A stretch of 64,000 nt of DNA from Haloprofundus halophilus (GCF_003439925.1 NZ_QQRR01000003.1:239547-303546), one strand, 5' to 3'; positions 32,816 to 41,006 are shown, counted from the first letter of the stretch. Program-made: numbers and translations. Notes: generated from the letters alone by a model not told the origin.

Positions 32816-33219
32816 CGGGGATGAAAGAGGGAGCTGGCGAAGACCCCTTCGCCGACGACGTCGAGCCCGAATCTCGAGATGACAAATCATCAGACGCTAT
32901 ATCGAGAGAGGAGGCCGGAACCGAAAGAGAGACTGAAACAACAGTCGAACGCCAGCAGTCTCGACAGCGGACGATCCAGATACCGTACAAATTTCGACGC
33001 GACGGTGTCCAAGATGGCCGAACCCGCGTTCCGCTCTTCCTTCAGCCCGAGACGAAGAACGCCGAGCGCGACGCACTTCGTGAGATGGAAGAACGGTTCA
33101 ACGACGATGTTTCCCTAACCGACCTACGAGAAGCCCTGGTGCGGGTCGGACTCGAACACCTCGACGAAGCCGAAACCCACCTCGAAGAGTGGGGTTACGG
33201 GATGACGTTCGACGACTAG
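32812..33219 (+). CDS. Small partition partner (candidate ParB/centromere-binding protein)
   Basis: This 135-residue protein starts at an ATGA overlap with parA. The first 55 residues are acidic, polar and probably disordered. The C-terminal part (RQRTIQIPYKFRRDGVQDGRTRVPLFLQPETKNAERDALREMEERF...LTDLREALVRVGLEHLDEA) has a beta-strand followed by helices, compatible with a ribbon-helix-helix-like or small helical DNA-binding fold. No named family is recognised. Its coupling to parA and the upstream iterons make it the prime candidate for the centromere-binding adaptor. Confidence 0.6.
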   Translation: MTGMKEGAGEDPFADDVEPESRDDKSSDAISREEAGTERETETTVERQQSRQRTIQIPYKFRRDGVQDGRTRVPLFLQPETKNAERDALREMEERFNDDVSLTDLREALVRVGLEHLDEAETHLEEWGYGMTFDD

Positions 33220-33263
33220 CTGCAGCAGTGAACTACCGGTGGAGTTGCACATCGAGTGATGTG

Positions 33264-33317
33264 CCTAGACACAGTTCTCGCTACTCGCGCCTACGACACA
33301 GTTCCCGCCACTTCGCC
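33264..33317. repeat. 27-bp direct repeat downstream of the par genes
   Basis: cctagacacagttctcgcta (33264) and cctacgacacagttcccgcc (33291) begin two tandem units sharing gacacagttc and a following ctcgc-type end. They lie 45 bp after the par partner gene and might be a second binding site. Confidence 0.5.
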
Positions 33318-33340
33318 GGCTCGAATCACACAGACGTGAG

Positions 33341-33368
33341 GCGGAAACCCACGACTTTAGCCGTTAAC
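33341..33368. mobile_element. Degenerate IS200/IS605 (TnpB) right-end hairpin scar
   Basis: The string gaaacccacgactttagccgt resembles the terminal hairpin of haloarchaeal IS1341/IS605-type elements, whose intact form is CCCACG...CGTGGG followed by aggatgtca. Here the right arm breaks down after CCGT. No transposase or tnpB gene is nearby, so this would be a relic. The match is from memory of the family only. Confidence 0.3.
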
Positions 33369-33506
33369 AGGACGCGTACCATCTTGTTAGCCAATCTGAT
33401 CTCGAGGGTCAGCAATCAAACCTCAAAACGTTCTGATGACGTAGGAGGAAACCGCGAGTTTCGACTCCTCACGTCCTGTCGAGAGCTACCACACGAGCTA
33501 CCCACT

Positions 33507-33525
33507 CCACTCGTTCCGGAGTTAT
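33507..33525 (-). repeat. ORB-like origin box 1
   Basis: Read on the minus strand it is ataactccggaacgagtgg, matching the local consensus atagctCCGGAAACaGTGG. Confidence 0.6.
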
Positions 33526-33672
33526 TCGCCGCTGTACCACTCCTATCCGTGATATCATCGAATTTGGCTTGCTACGGAAAAGACGGTCTGTTCGGGGGAA
33601 GATATATTACCGATTGTGGAGGACTCCACGAGGATGTACACCGTTCCGGTCCATCTCGAAGCGGGTAACACA

Positions 33673-33691
33673 CCACTATTTCCGGAGCTAT
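33673..33691 (-). repeat. ORB-like origin box 2
   Basis: Minus-strand reading atagctccggaaatagtgg, almost identical to the box at 35719-35737 in the same sense. Confidence 0.7.
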
Positions 33692-33722
33692 CAGTCGCGG
33701 CCGAGTCACCGACACCCTGACT

Positions 33723-33741
33723 CCACTGTTTCCGAAGCTAT
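33723..33741 (-). repeat. ORB-like origin box 3
   Basis: Minus-strand reading atagcttcggaaacagtgg, an exact 19-bp match, in inverted orientation, to the box at 33958-33976. The two flank the AT-rich element. Confidence 0.8.
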
Positions 33742-33837
33742 CCACAAAAAGAGAGGGGCCCTCTCGAGGATGCGGAAGTCGTTGCCGCGTCTCGTCCGGA
33801 AATCTGCTGGAGATTCCTCGAAAGTTGTCTCTTCCAG

Positions 33838-33960
33838 ATAATAATAGAAATTTTATATATTCTTCTTACTGCAATACGGATTTGGTTTTCTTCGGACCGA
33901 CTTAACTCTTCCCTAATTACACTACTACGTGCCGGCGGGGGGGTACGTGATATAGAGATA
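33838..33960. other. AT-rich candidate DNA-unwinding element
   Basis: The segment contains ataataatagaaattttata and further AT-rich sequence in an otherwise GC-rich replicon. It lies between two exactly inverted ORB-like boxes, and a G7 run (about 33938-33944) precedes the right-hand box. This is the expected position of the unwinding site. Confidence 0.65.
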
Positions 33961-33976
33961 GCTTCGGAAACAGTGG
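33958..33976 (+). repeat. ORB-like origin box 4
   Basis: atagcttcggaaacagtgg, the exact inverse of box 3 across the AT-rich element. Confidence 0.8.
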
Positions 33977-34003
33977 AGTGAGAGGGTCATATAAAGAACG
34001 CGC

Positions 34004-34079
34004 TCTCCGGAAGTGGTGGTCGCCCTCGAGTACTAATATCCTCGGGCTCCGGACGCTTCGGACGCTCCGGAAGCGGTGG
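34004..34079 (+). repeat. Two shorter ORB-like boxes before orc1/cdc6
   Basis: ctccggaagtggtgg (34004-34018) and gctccggaagcggtgg (34064-34079) repeat the core of the boxes. The second is right at the orc1/cdc6 promoter (ttttatcg at 34080-34087), so initiator binding could autoregulate the gene. Confidence 0.6.
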
Positions 34080-34111
34080 TTTTATCGTGTCACCCTATGT
34101 GGCGTTCTCAC

Positions 34112-35368
34112 ATGGGGATGTTCGAGAGAGACCGACTCGTGTTCGCCGACGCCGAGCCGTTGGACGACTCGTACGAGCCGGAAGATATCCGTGAGCGGGA
34201 CAAGGAGCTCGCGAAGTACCAGCGAGCACTGCAACCGATCATAGACAACCGACCCACCTCGAATATCTTTCTGTACGGAAAGACGGGGACGGGGAAGACG
34301 GTCGCGACGAAGTTCATGCTCTCGCATCTCGAACACGACGCCGAGAAGTACGACGATATCGACCTCTCGACGGTGTGGGTCGGTTGCGAAAACCTCTCCT
34401 CGTCGTACCAAGTGGCCGTCTCGCTCGTGAACGAGCTAAGATTGGAGAAGGGAAAAGACCGTATCAGCACGACCGGGTACTCACAACAGCGGGTTTTCGA
34501 CATCCTCTACGAAGAACTCGACTCGTTCGGCGACACCGTCGTCATCGTCCTCGACGAGATCGACAACATCGGTGACTCCGACGACATCCTCTACGGACTC
34601 CCCCGCGCCCGCTCGAACGGCTACGTCGAGAACGTCCAACCGGTCATCGTCGGTATCAGCAACGACTTCCAGTTCAGAGAAGGTCTCTCTCCGAAGGTCA
34701 AAGACACGTTGGCAGAGAAAGAAATCCTCTTTCCACCGTACGACGCGAATCAACTCCGCTCGATTCTCCAACCCCGCGCGGAGAAAGCGTTCCACGACGG
34801 CGTCCTCGAAAGCGACGTCGTCCCACTGTGTGCAGCGCTCTCCGCACAGGACACCGGCTCTGCCCGCCAGGCGATTCGTCTCCTTCGAGAAGCGGGCGAA
34901 CTCGCCCAAGCGGAAGACGTCGACACGGTGACAGACGACCACGTCCGCGGCGCACAGGACGAACTCGAGAAGAACCAACTCTACGAGGGGATGCAGGAAC
35001 TCACGACGCAGGGCCACGTCGTCCTCTGTACGCTCGCGTATCACGAAGCACGCGACGAAGTACCGGTTCGCTCCCGCGACCTCTACGAACAGTACGTCAC
35101 GATCTGTAACGAACTCGACGCCGACAGCGTGAGTGGACGACGCGTCCGCGACCACCTCTCGGATTTGAACATGCTCGGCCTCATAAACGTCTACGAACGA
35201 AACGAGGGACTCTCCGCGGGTCGGTATCACGAATACGAACTCAACGTTCCGTTGGACGCGGTGCTCAACGTGCTCCTCTCTATCTCTCGGTTCGAAGAGA
35301 TCGCCGAATCGATCGAATCGGACGCCAGTCAGAACAACGTGCTTCAGTCCGACATCTCAGATTACTGA
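34112..35368 (+). CDS. orc: Orc1/Cdc6-family replication initiator
   Basis: This 418-residue AAA+ origin-binding protein has Walker A GKTGTGKT (56-63), Walker B VVIVLDEIDNIG, sensor region GISNDFQFREGLSPKVKDTL with an arginine finger, and a lid block TGSARQAIRLLREAGELAQ. A C-terminal winged-helix region covers roughly 300-400 (VRSRDLYEQYVTICNELDADSVSGRRVRDHLSDL). ATG 34112 gives the common start MGMFERDR; GTG 34076 is an in-frame alternative that would overlap the promoter. ORB-like boxes on both sides indicate it initiates at this origin. The numbered paralogue cannot be assigned. Confidence 0.95.
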   Translation: MGMFERDRLVFADAEPLDDSYEPEDIRERDKELAKYQRALQPIIDNRPTSNIFLYGKTGTGKTVATKFMLSHLEHDAEKYDDIDLSTVWVGCENLSSSYQVAVSLVNELRLEKGKDRISTTGYSQQRVFDILYEELDSFGDTVVIVLDEIDNIGDSDDILYGLPRARSNGYVENVQPVIVGISNDFQFREGLSPKVKDTLAEKEILFPPYDANQLRSILQPRAEKAFHDGVLESDVVPLCAALSAQDTGSARQAIRLLREAGELAQAEDVDTVTDDHVRGAQDELEKNQLYEGMQELTTQGHVVLCTLAYHEARDEVPVRSRDLYEQYVTICNELDADSVSGRRVRDHLSDLNMLGLINVYERNEGLSAGRYHEYELNVPLDAVLNVLLSISRFEEIAESIESDASQNNVLQSDISDY

Positions 35369-35411
35369 ACGACACCGCTCGAGACGCCCTCACGTCACTT
35401 CTCGCTCGGCT

Positions 35412-35430
35412 AAAGCTCCGGAAACGGCGG
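35412..35430 (+). repeat. ORB-like origin box 7
   Basis: aaagctccggaaacggcgg, 43 bp after the orc1/cdc6 stop. Confidence 0.65.
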
Positions 35431-35452
35431 AGTCTCACCGACTACGGGAGGG

Positions 35453-35529
35453 GTTCCGGTTCACACCGGCCAGTGGGAAGTTCCAGTTCACACCGGTCAA
35501 CAGGGAAAGCTCCCGTTCGAACCGGTCGG
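35453..35529. repeat. Tandem repeat of about 28 bp downstream of orc1/cdc6
   Basis: Units starting at 35453, 35480 and 35509 share gttcc(g/a)gttcacaccggtc followed by a variable cagggaa end. They lie between two ORB-like boxes. Confidence 0.7.
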
Positions 35530-35580
35530 TAGATACCGAGGGGACGCGGCGGGGTCGGCGGACGCCCGACGAGACCGGAA

Positions 35581-35597
35581 AGCTTCGGAAACGGTGG
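35581..35597 (+). repeat. ORB-like origin box 8
   Basis: agcttcggaaacggtgg, followed by ag as in the boxes upstream of the gene. Confidence 0.7.
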
Positions 35598-35718
35598 AGT
35601 GGCAACACTTGCGAGTCGCAGACTCCCGGCCCGACGAGTTCCGTCGACGACCCACCTAAAGACGAGAGCGATGGAGACGCGGGAATTCGGAGCCGCACGA
35701 AGGCGTCGAGGAAGCGCG

Positions 35719-35737
35719 ATAGCTCCGGAAATAGTGG
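35719..35737 (+). repeat. ORB-like origin box 9
   Basis: atagctccggaaatagtgg, identical to box 2 read on the minus strand. Confidence 0.75.
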
Positions 35738-35906
35738 GGTGTTCGTGCCGTGGGCGGTCGTCATCTTCGGACGTGCGTCGGCGCTTCGCCCCGGACGAAC
35801 GGTTCGGGACGAACGGCTCCGGTTCGTCGTCTTCTGCGGACCCGATATCACCCGAACCTACCCCCTAAGAACAATAGCTTAGTCGGGCCATCGCGTTCCT
35901 CCGAAC

Positions 35907-36371
35907 GTGTCTTCCCCGAACTTCGACGACTTCGACCACGAATCGCACATTCGAGAGGCGTTCGCCCTCGCTCGCGAGGCCGCAGGCCGCGGAGACCGAC
36001 CGTTCGGCAGCGTGCTCGTCCGCGACGACGACATCGTCGAGGCGGACTCGAACCGCGTCGTCACGGAGAACGACATCCGCCGGCACCCCGAGCTCCACCT
36101 CGCCTACCGGGCGTGTCGAGAGTACGACTCCGCGGAACGCGCCGAGATGGTGATGTACACCAGCACGGAACCGTGTCCGATGTGCGCCGGCGGGATGACA
36201 TCGGCGGGATTCGGACGCGTCGTTTACAGCGTCGGCGGCGACGAGATCTCGGAGTTCACCGGGAGCGGACCGTCGGTTCGCTCGGCCGAGATTCTGGATG
36301 GGACGACCGAGGTCGTCGGACCGGTGTTGAACGACGAAGGGAGGGAGATTCATCGGGAGTTCGACTGGTAG
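35907..36371 (+). CDS. Nucleoside/nucleobase deaminase (CDA superfamily)
   Basis: This 154-residue zinc deaminase starts at GTG. The zinc motif is HPELHLAYRA (His and catalytic Glu in HxE form) and PCPMCAGG (two Cys ligands). The segment DRPFGSVLVRDDDIVEADSNRV is typical of guanine/cytosine deaminases and TadA-like proteins. The ending (EIHREFDW) resembles the guanine-deaminase/nucleoside deaminase subgroup. It acts on a purine or pyrimidine base in the cytoplasm. The HPE replacing HAE is a minor variant. It is the first gene beyond the origin region. Confidence 0.88.
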   Translation: MSSPNFDDFDHESHIREAFALAREAAGRGDRPFGSVLVRDDDIVEADSNRVVTENDIRRHPELHLAYRACREYDSAERAEMVMYTSTEPCPMCAGGMTSAGFGRVVYSVGGDEISEFTGSGPSVRSAEILDGTTEVVGPVLNDEGREIHREFDW

Positions 36372-36388
36372 AGTACCGCTCCCGGCCG

Positions 36389-37384
36389 TCAATCGACGCT
36401 CGTCGTAGCGTTCCGGAAGTGTTCACGAACGCCGTACGCGAGCGGCCCCCCGAACAGGAGCGCTCCGCCGCCGACGACGGTGTAGCCCAGCGTGGACAGC
36501 TCCTTCGTCGGGCCCGCGCCGACGACGACCACCCCTCGCATTCCCTGTTCGCCGTACTCGGTACATTCGTAGGTGCTCAGTCCGTGACCGTCGAACTCGA
36601 CGGCGAAGCGGTGACCCGAGCCGGCGACCTGTTCGCTCTCGAAGCCCAGTTCCGGGTCCGCGACGTCGTACCGTAGGTCGCCGACCCACTCCCAGACGAC
36701 GGTCGTCCCGGGGTCGACGTGTATCGCGGGCGGGTCGAAGGCGTACTGGCCGCCGTTTCCCTGCGCGCCGACCTCGACGAGCACTTCCGACTCACCGCGT
36801 CGGTCGACTACTCCGTCGTAGTTGTCGGTGTCCGCCAACCACCCGTCGTACGTCTCGCCGGGTGCAGACGCTGTTTCCGTCGCGCTGTTCGTTTCGGTCG
36901 TCCCGGTCGTCTCGCTTTCGCCGAGCGAAACGGCCGCATCGCCGACGACGAGCGCTCCCTTCATTCCCATCGCCTCGTGGGGCGCACAGACGTAGCGGAC
37001 GACGCCGTCGGAATCGAGCGTCGTCTCGAAGGTCTCCCCGCTCGAATCGTAGTACTCGGACTCGAACGAGCCGTCCTCGGCGACGACGTTGTGGGTCCCG
37101 CCCGCCCCGGTCCACGTCCACACGACGGTCGTTCCGGGGTCGACGCGAACCGCGGCGGGATCGAACGCGTACGCGCCGCCGTTACCCTCTGCGCCGACCG
37201 AGATTTCGACCGACGACTGTCCGCGAGCGTCTGCGAGTTCGGGGACGCCGTCCGAGTTGGCGAACCACGACGAGAGGTCGGTCTCGTCGTCGCTCTGTGC
37301 CGCGGCGGGTGACGAGGCGAGGCCGGCACCGAGGGTCACGCCGGCCGTCGCAGCGAGGAACCGTCGGCGCGTGGTGGTACTCAT
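36389..37384 (-). CDS. Two-domain halocyanin-like blue copper protein
   Basis: This 331-residue protein has a Tat signal (TTRRRFLAATAG) and two cupredoxin/halocyanin domains (about 57-148 and 198-289), then a C-terminal membrane helix (about 299-318) that anchors it outside the cell. Domain 1 has all four copper ligands: His98, Cys133, His136 and Met141. In domain 2 the equivalents are Tyr239, Cys274, Tyr277 and Met282, so both His are lost and copper binding is doubtful. ATG 37384 lies 5 bp after the multicopper oxidase stop, so the two are cotranscribed and probably exchange electrons. Confidence 0.93.
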   Translation of the reverse strand: MSTTTRRRFLAATAGVTLGAGLASSPAAAQSDDETDLSSWFANSDGVPELADARGQSSVEISVGAEGNGGAYAFDPAAVRVDPGTTVVWTWTGAGGTHNVVAEDGSFESEYYDSSGETFETTLDSDGVVRYVCAPHEAMGMKGALVVGDAAVSLGESETTGTTETNSATETASAPGETYDGWLADTDNYDGVVDRRGESEVLVEVGAQGNGGQYAFDPPAIHVDPGTTVVWEWVGDLRYDVADPELGFESEQVAGSGHRFAVEFDGHGLSTYECTEYGEQGMRGVVVVGAGPTKELSTLGYTVVGGGALLFGGPLAYGVREHFRNATTSVD

Positions 37385-37389
37385 CGCAC

Positions 37390-38538
37390 TCACCCCTCGT
37401 ACCCCGCGTACTCCATCAGGTCCCGGAAGATGTCCGTGTCCATCGCTTCCTTGTAGACGATAGCGTTGAGCATTCCGCCGGGGTACGACGAACCGTTGCG
37501 AACGTGGTCGACCTTGTGACAGTGCATCAAGTAGATGCCGGGGTCGGCGTCGGCTTCGAACTCGACGGTGTAGCGCTCGGCGGGCGCGATGTTCACCACG
37601 TCCTGCTCGAACTGCAGGGGCTCGGGCATCTGACTGCCGTCTTTCTCGACGACGCGGAAGCGGTGGTTGTGCGTGTGCAGCGGGTGGCTCATGAACCCGG
37701 CGTTGACCCAGTGGATGCGCACCGTGTCGCCCGCCTCGACGATGATGGGCGAGCCCGTCTCGGGATGGAAGGTCGCGGGCGCGGACTTCCCGTTGAGCGT
37801 GAACGCGTCCGCCCGGCGGTTGGTGAGGTCGTAGCTGGCGTTCTCGCCCCCGTGTTGACGCGAGAGGCGACTGTCCCACTCCTTGGCCGTCATGAAGTAC
37901 TCCTTGTCGGCCTCCTCGTACCCTTCGGGGTCGACGCGGAGGATGCCGTACATCCCCATGTCCATGTGCATCGGCGTCTGGTAGTGACAGTGGTACAGGT
38001 GAGTCCCCGGAACGTTCGCGGGGATAGTGTAAGTGTGGCTCTCACCGGGGTTCACCGTGACGCCGGTCGTGGTCGGGACGCCGTCGTTCTCCCACGTCTT
38101 TCGAACCCCGTGGAAGTGCAGGGTGTGAGGGACCTGCATCTCGGTGTTGTCGAGCGTGATCTTCAGGTCGTGGCCCTCCGTCGTCCGGAGGATGGGACCG
38201 GGAACGCTCGGGGTCCCGTCGTCGGCCTGGAACGCCCAGACGACGGGGAGGTTGACCGGCCCGCCCATCGTGTCGCCGGGGTGGATTGCGTGCTGCGCCA
38301 TCACCGAACGGATGGTGACCTCGTGGTTCCGCTCGTCGAGGTCGACGACCTCCGGACGACCCGTCTGCGGCAGGTCGGAGACGGCCGCAGTAGGGCCCTC
38401 TCCGGCCGAATCGACGACCGAAGCAGAGGGTGACGACATCGACGTGCAGCCGGCAGTCGCGAGCAGACCGGTCGAACCGGTCGCAGCGAGAAACTGTCGA
38501 CGGGAGATGCCGCGTCCTGGTGCGCCTACTTGGGACAT
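37390..38538 (-). CDS. Multicopper oxidase, two-domain laccase-like
   Basis: This 382-residue Tat lipoprotein (SRRQFLAATGS, Cys31 in ATAGC) contains two cupredoxin domains with four copper-binding blocks: HTLHFHG (about 138-144), HLYHCHYQTPMH (180-191), HPLHTHNH (285-292) and MHCHKVDH (338-345). The HxH pairs indicate a type 2/3 trinuclear centre rather than a NirK-only site, so a laccase or copper-oxidase activity is expected, although a nitrite-reductase relationship cannot be excluded. It acts on the outer face of the membrane. The halocyanin gene follows within 5 bp. Confidence 0.9.
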   Translation of the reverse strand: MSQVGAPGRGISRRQFLAATGSTGLLATAGCTSMSSPSASVVDSAGEGPTAAVSDLPQTGRPEVVDLDERNHEVTIRSVMAQHAIHPGDTMGGPVNLPVVWAFQADDGTPSVPGPILRTTEGHDLKITLDNTEMQVPHTLHFHGVRKTWENDGVPTTTGVTVNPGESHTYTIPANVPGTHLYHCHYQTPMHMDMGMYGILRVDPEGYEEADKEYFMTAKEWDSRLSRQHGGENASYDLTNRRADAFTLNGKSAPATFHPETGSPIIVEAGDTVRIHWVNAGFMSHPLHTHNHRFRVVEKDGSQMPEPLQFEQDVVNIAPAERYTVEFEADADPGIYLMHCHKVDHVRNGSSYPGGMLNAIVYKEAMDTDIFRDLMEYAGYEG

Positions 38539-38700
38539 ACAAGTAGTCGTTGGGAACTAAGTGAGATAATAAGAGGTTCTGATTCCCAAGAGTTAGGAAT
38601 CGGCCACTGTGGTGGCTGACGCGTCGGATATCGCCGCATCCCCGCTTCGGGAGGCGCTGACCTCCCCTATCAGTCACCTACGACCGAATTCGTGGGCTGC

Positions 38701-40788
38701 CTACAGCTTCTCGGAGTTCTGCGCCTGCTCGGTGCGCCGGTTCGCCTGTCCGAGTCTGTTTTCGGTGGCGTTCGTGAGCGGTTTCGAGAGGTCGTCTTTC
38801 GCTTCGGCGAGCCGAGTTTCTGCTCGCTGAAGCCGCTCGACGACGACCTCGAGCTGTCTATCCGTATTTCCCCGTTCCTTCGCTCGCGCTCGCTCGGCGG
38901 CCCGTTCTGCGGCTTCGACGACGGCCATAAGCGAGCGTTCGAGTCCTTGCACTGCGTTCGACGAGCCGTGGTCAGTCTCCTCGTCTTCTCCGGTGCCCCG
39001 CGCCGCCACTGCGGCTCGGGTCTCCTCGGCGATCTCCGCGACGAACTCCGCGAGCGGTGCTTTGCCCGTCTCGGGGCGTTCGATGCGAACGCCCGACGTC
39101 TCGTCGGACGACGGATTGACACGGTATGCGCCGACGGCGTCGTCTCGGTCTCGAACCTCCGTCGTGTACGCCCCGCCGACGTGGACGTAGACCGCCTCGT
39201 TTCCGTCTACCGACGACTCGTAGAGCCGACCGGCGAAGTCGTCTTCGACGGTCACCGTCGCGAGATCGACGGCGGCGTCCTCGCCGAGAACTTCTAACTT
39301 CGTCGCGTGCTCGTGTGCGATCAGTGGTATCTCACCGTCGACGCCCGCTGCGGTCACTCGCTCGTCGTCAGAAACGGTCACCCGTTCGCTGTACGGTGCC
39401 CGCCCGGCACCGTTGACCGTCAACCGGTGCTCGCCGGCCGGCACGTCTCGTATCACCGCGACACCACCGAACGTCGGAACGGCTTCGAGGTCGCTCTCTA
39501 AGAGAGCGAGCGACTCGACCGACGTCTCCGTCGTCGTCAGTCCCTCGTTCTCGGGCGCGTCGGCGGTCGTGACCGTCTCGGTGACACGTGTCGCTACCGT
39601 GTGAACGGGCGCCGGGTCGCCGATAGCGTCGTAGCGGTCAGCTAACGCTGCCCGATGGCTGGGGTCGGTGATGTCGGTCGCCGGGTTCTCGTATCGGGGC
39701 TGATTCCACGGCGCTCCCGTCGTCGTGATGTGGGCGGCGAGCGCGTCCTCGACCACCTCGGGAACGGCGAACTCGAAACTCAACTGCGGCCCGGTGAAAT
39801 CCGTGATGTGCTCGATTTCGGAGGTCGGTACGAGTTCGTACTCGACGTCCGCGCCGGCGTCTCGGTCGCGGCGTCCGAAGACGAGACCCGTCTCCCGGGT
39901 CGGCAGGTCCGTCGGTGGCGACGTCAACGCATCGTACGACCGGATCGTCAACTCGGAGTCGACCAGTGAGTCTGCCGTGACGGACGGCAATCGCTCGTGC
40001 TCGTATATCGGCGCGTCCTCGTACTCCGGGACGACGTACGGCAACCGCGACCCTTCGTCGCGCGGTAATCCGTACGCGAGCGGGAGCGTAACGTCTGCGA
40101 GGTCCTCGATACTCTCGATCGGCGCGTTCGTGATATCCGCGGTCAACCCCTCGACGGTGACCCGCTGGAACCGGTCGGGAACGTCGTTGACCGAGAGCGT
40201 GCTCGAGTGCGAGCCGAGCTCCGAGAGGATTCGTGGAACCACCTGCGGGTCCGGGTCGAGGAACTCGTTGTTGGGCACCTTCCGAGAGTGAGAACTGGCG
40301 ACGTACAGTTGCGGTTCGTCGGTTTCGGTGTCGACGAAGACGTGCAGCACCTCCCAGTCGTGCCAGTGAAAGTTCGTCGTGAACTGGTCGAACGCCGAGT
40401 AAAACCAGTACTGGACGACCGTGAGCGACGAACTCTCGTACTCGACGGTGTTGTAGAAGACGGTCGGATTCGGTGGAGTCTCTCCGGTGTACCGCTCGTG
40501 GTACCCGTCGAAGGCGTCGAACCCGTCGACGATGGTCTCACCGTCACGTTCGGTCGCATAGGGGCGCGGGTCCGTCGGGAACCACGGTTCGTTCACGTCG
40601 AAGTACACCGTCGGAGCGAACCGCTCCGCCAACTCCCGGGCGGGTTCTGGGTCCACCTCGGTTGTCTGACCGTCGTCCTCCCGGTCGAGCGTCGAACACC
40701 CGGCGACGCCAACTGCACTGACGCCGGCGAGTGCGCCGAGCACAGTCCGTCGGTCGACACTGATGCGCGGGTCGTCAGTCACGGACAC
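38701..40788 (-). CDS. Large Tat lipoprotein with Vps62/NPP1-like domain
   Basis: This 695-residue protein starts at GTG and has a Tat lipoprotein signal (VDRRTVLGALAG...AGC, Cys31). The N-terminal region (about 55-330) contains FAPTVYFDVNEPWFP, VVQYWFYSAFDQ and HWHDWEVLHVFVD (141-153). This recalls Vps62-like proteins and the GHRHDWE block of NPP1 proteins, where His and Asp/Glu hold a metal. A PEGA/CarboxypepD_reg-like beta segment (about 465-510: VPAGEHRLTVNGAGRAPYSERV) and an Ala/Glu/Arg-rich coiled-coil C-terminus (about 600-695) follow. The function is unknown; an extracellular surface-bound hydrolase or binding protein is a guess. Confidence 0.8.
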   Translation of the reverse strand: MSVTDDPRISVDRRTVLGALAGVSAVGVAGCSTLDREDDGQTTEVDPEPARELAERFAPTVYFDVNEPWFPTDPRPYATERDGETIVDGFDAFDGYHERYTGETPPNPTVFYNTVEYESSSLTVVQYWFYSAFDQFTTNFHWHDWEVLHVFVDTETDEPQLYVASSHSRKVPNNEFLDPDPQVVPRILSELGSHSSTLSVNDVPDRFQRVTVEGLTADITNAPIESIEDLADVTLPLAYGLPRDEGSRLPYVVPEYEDAPIYEHERLPSVTADSLVDSELTIRSYDALTSPPTDLPTRETGLVFGRRDRDAGADVEYELVPTSEIEHITDFTGPQLSFEFAVPEVVEDALAAHITTTGAPWNQPRYENPATDITDPSHRAALADRYDAIGDPAPVHTVATRVTETVTTADAPENEGLTTTETSVESLALLESDLEAVPTFGGVAVIRDVPAGEHRLTVNGAGRAPYSERVTVSDDERVTAAGVDGEIPLIAHEHATKLEVLGEDAAVDLATVTVEDDFAGRLYESSVDGNEAVYVHVGGAYTTEVRDRDDAVGAYRVNPSSDETSGVRIERPETGKAPLAEFVAEIAEETRAAVAARGTGEDEETDHGSSNAVQGLERSLMAVVEAAERAAERARAKERGNTDRQLEVVVERLQRAETRLAEAKDDLSKPLTNATENRLGQANRRTEQAQNSEKL

Positions 40789-41006
40789 TCACCGCTTCGT
40801 TACTGCGACCGGCCGCGCCTGCGCTGGACATGGCTTTGCATCTGCGGATTTGCTCTATAAGTCTTCCCTATCTCTGACTGTCGCGCACGACTAGGCGAGT
40901 GTTCGAGAGTGGTCGTAGCGGTCGTTTACTTCTCTGGTCAGTCTCTCCCGTTGAATTCGAAGCTACCCGTAGTGTCCTGTCTGACGGTGGAAAAGTGAAA
41001 CTCGGA

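Larger units (their letters stand above)
33220..34111. other. Candidate replication origin region upstream of orc1/cdc6
   Basis: This 892-bp gene-free stretch ends at the Orc1/Cdc6 start. Three ORB-like boxes in minus orientation (33507-33525, 33673-33691, 33723-33741) face three in plus orientation (33958-33976, 34004-34018, 34064-34079). Between them, 33838-33960 is AT-rich, with a run of seven G residues just before the first plus-oriented box, as in haloarchaeal origins. The left part also has a 27-bp direct repeat (33264-33317) and a hairpin scar near 33341. Confidence 0.75.
35369..35906. other. 538-bp region downstream of orc1/cdc6 with ORB-like boxes
   Basis: Three more boxes in plus orientation (35412-35430, 35581-35597, 35719-35737) and a 27-29-bp tandem repeat (35453-35529) fill this stretch. 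No coding sequence is supported. Confidence 0.65.
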
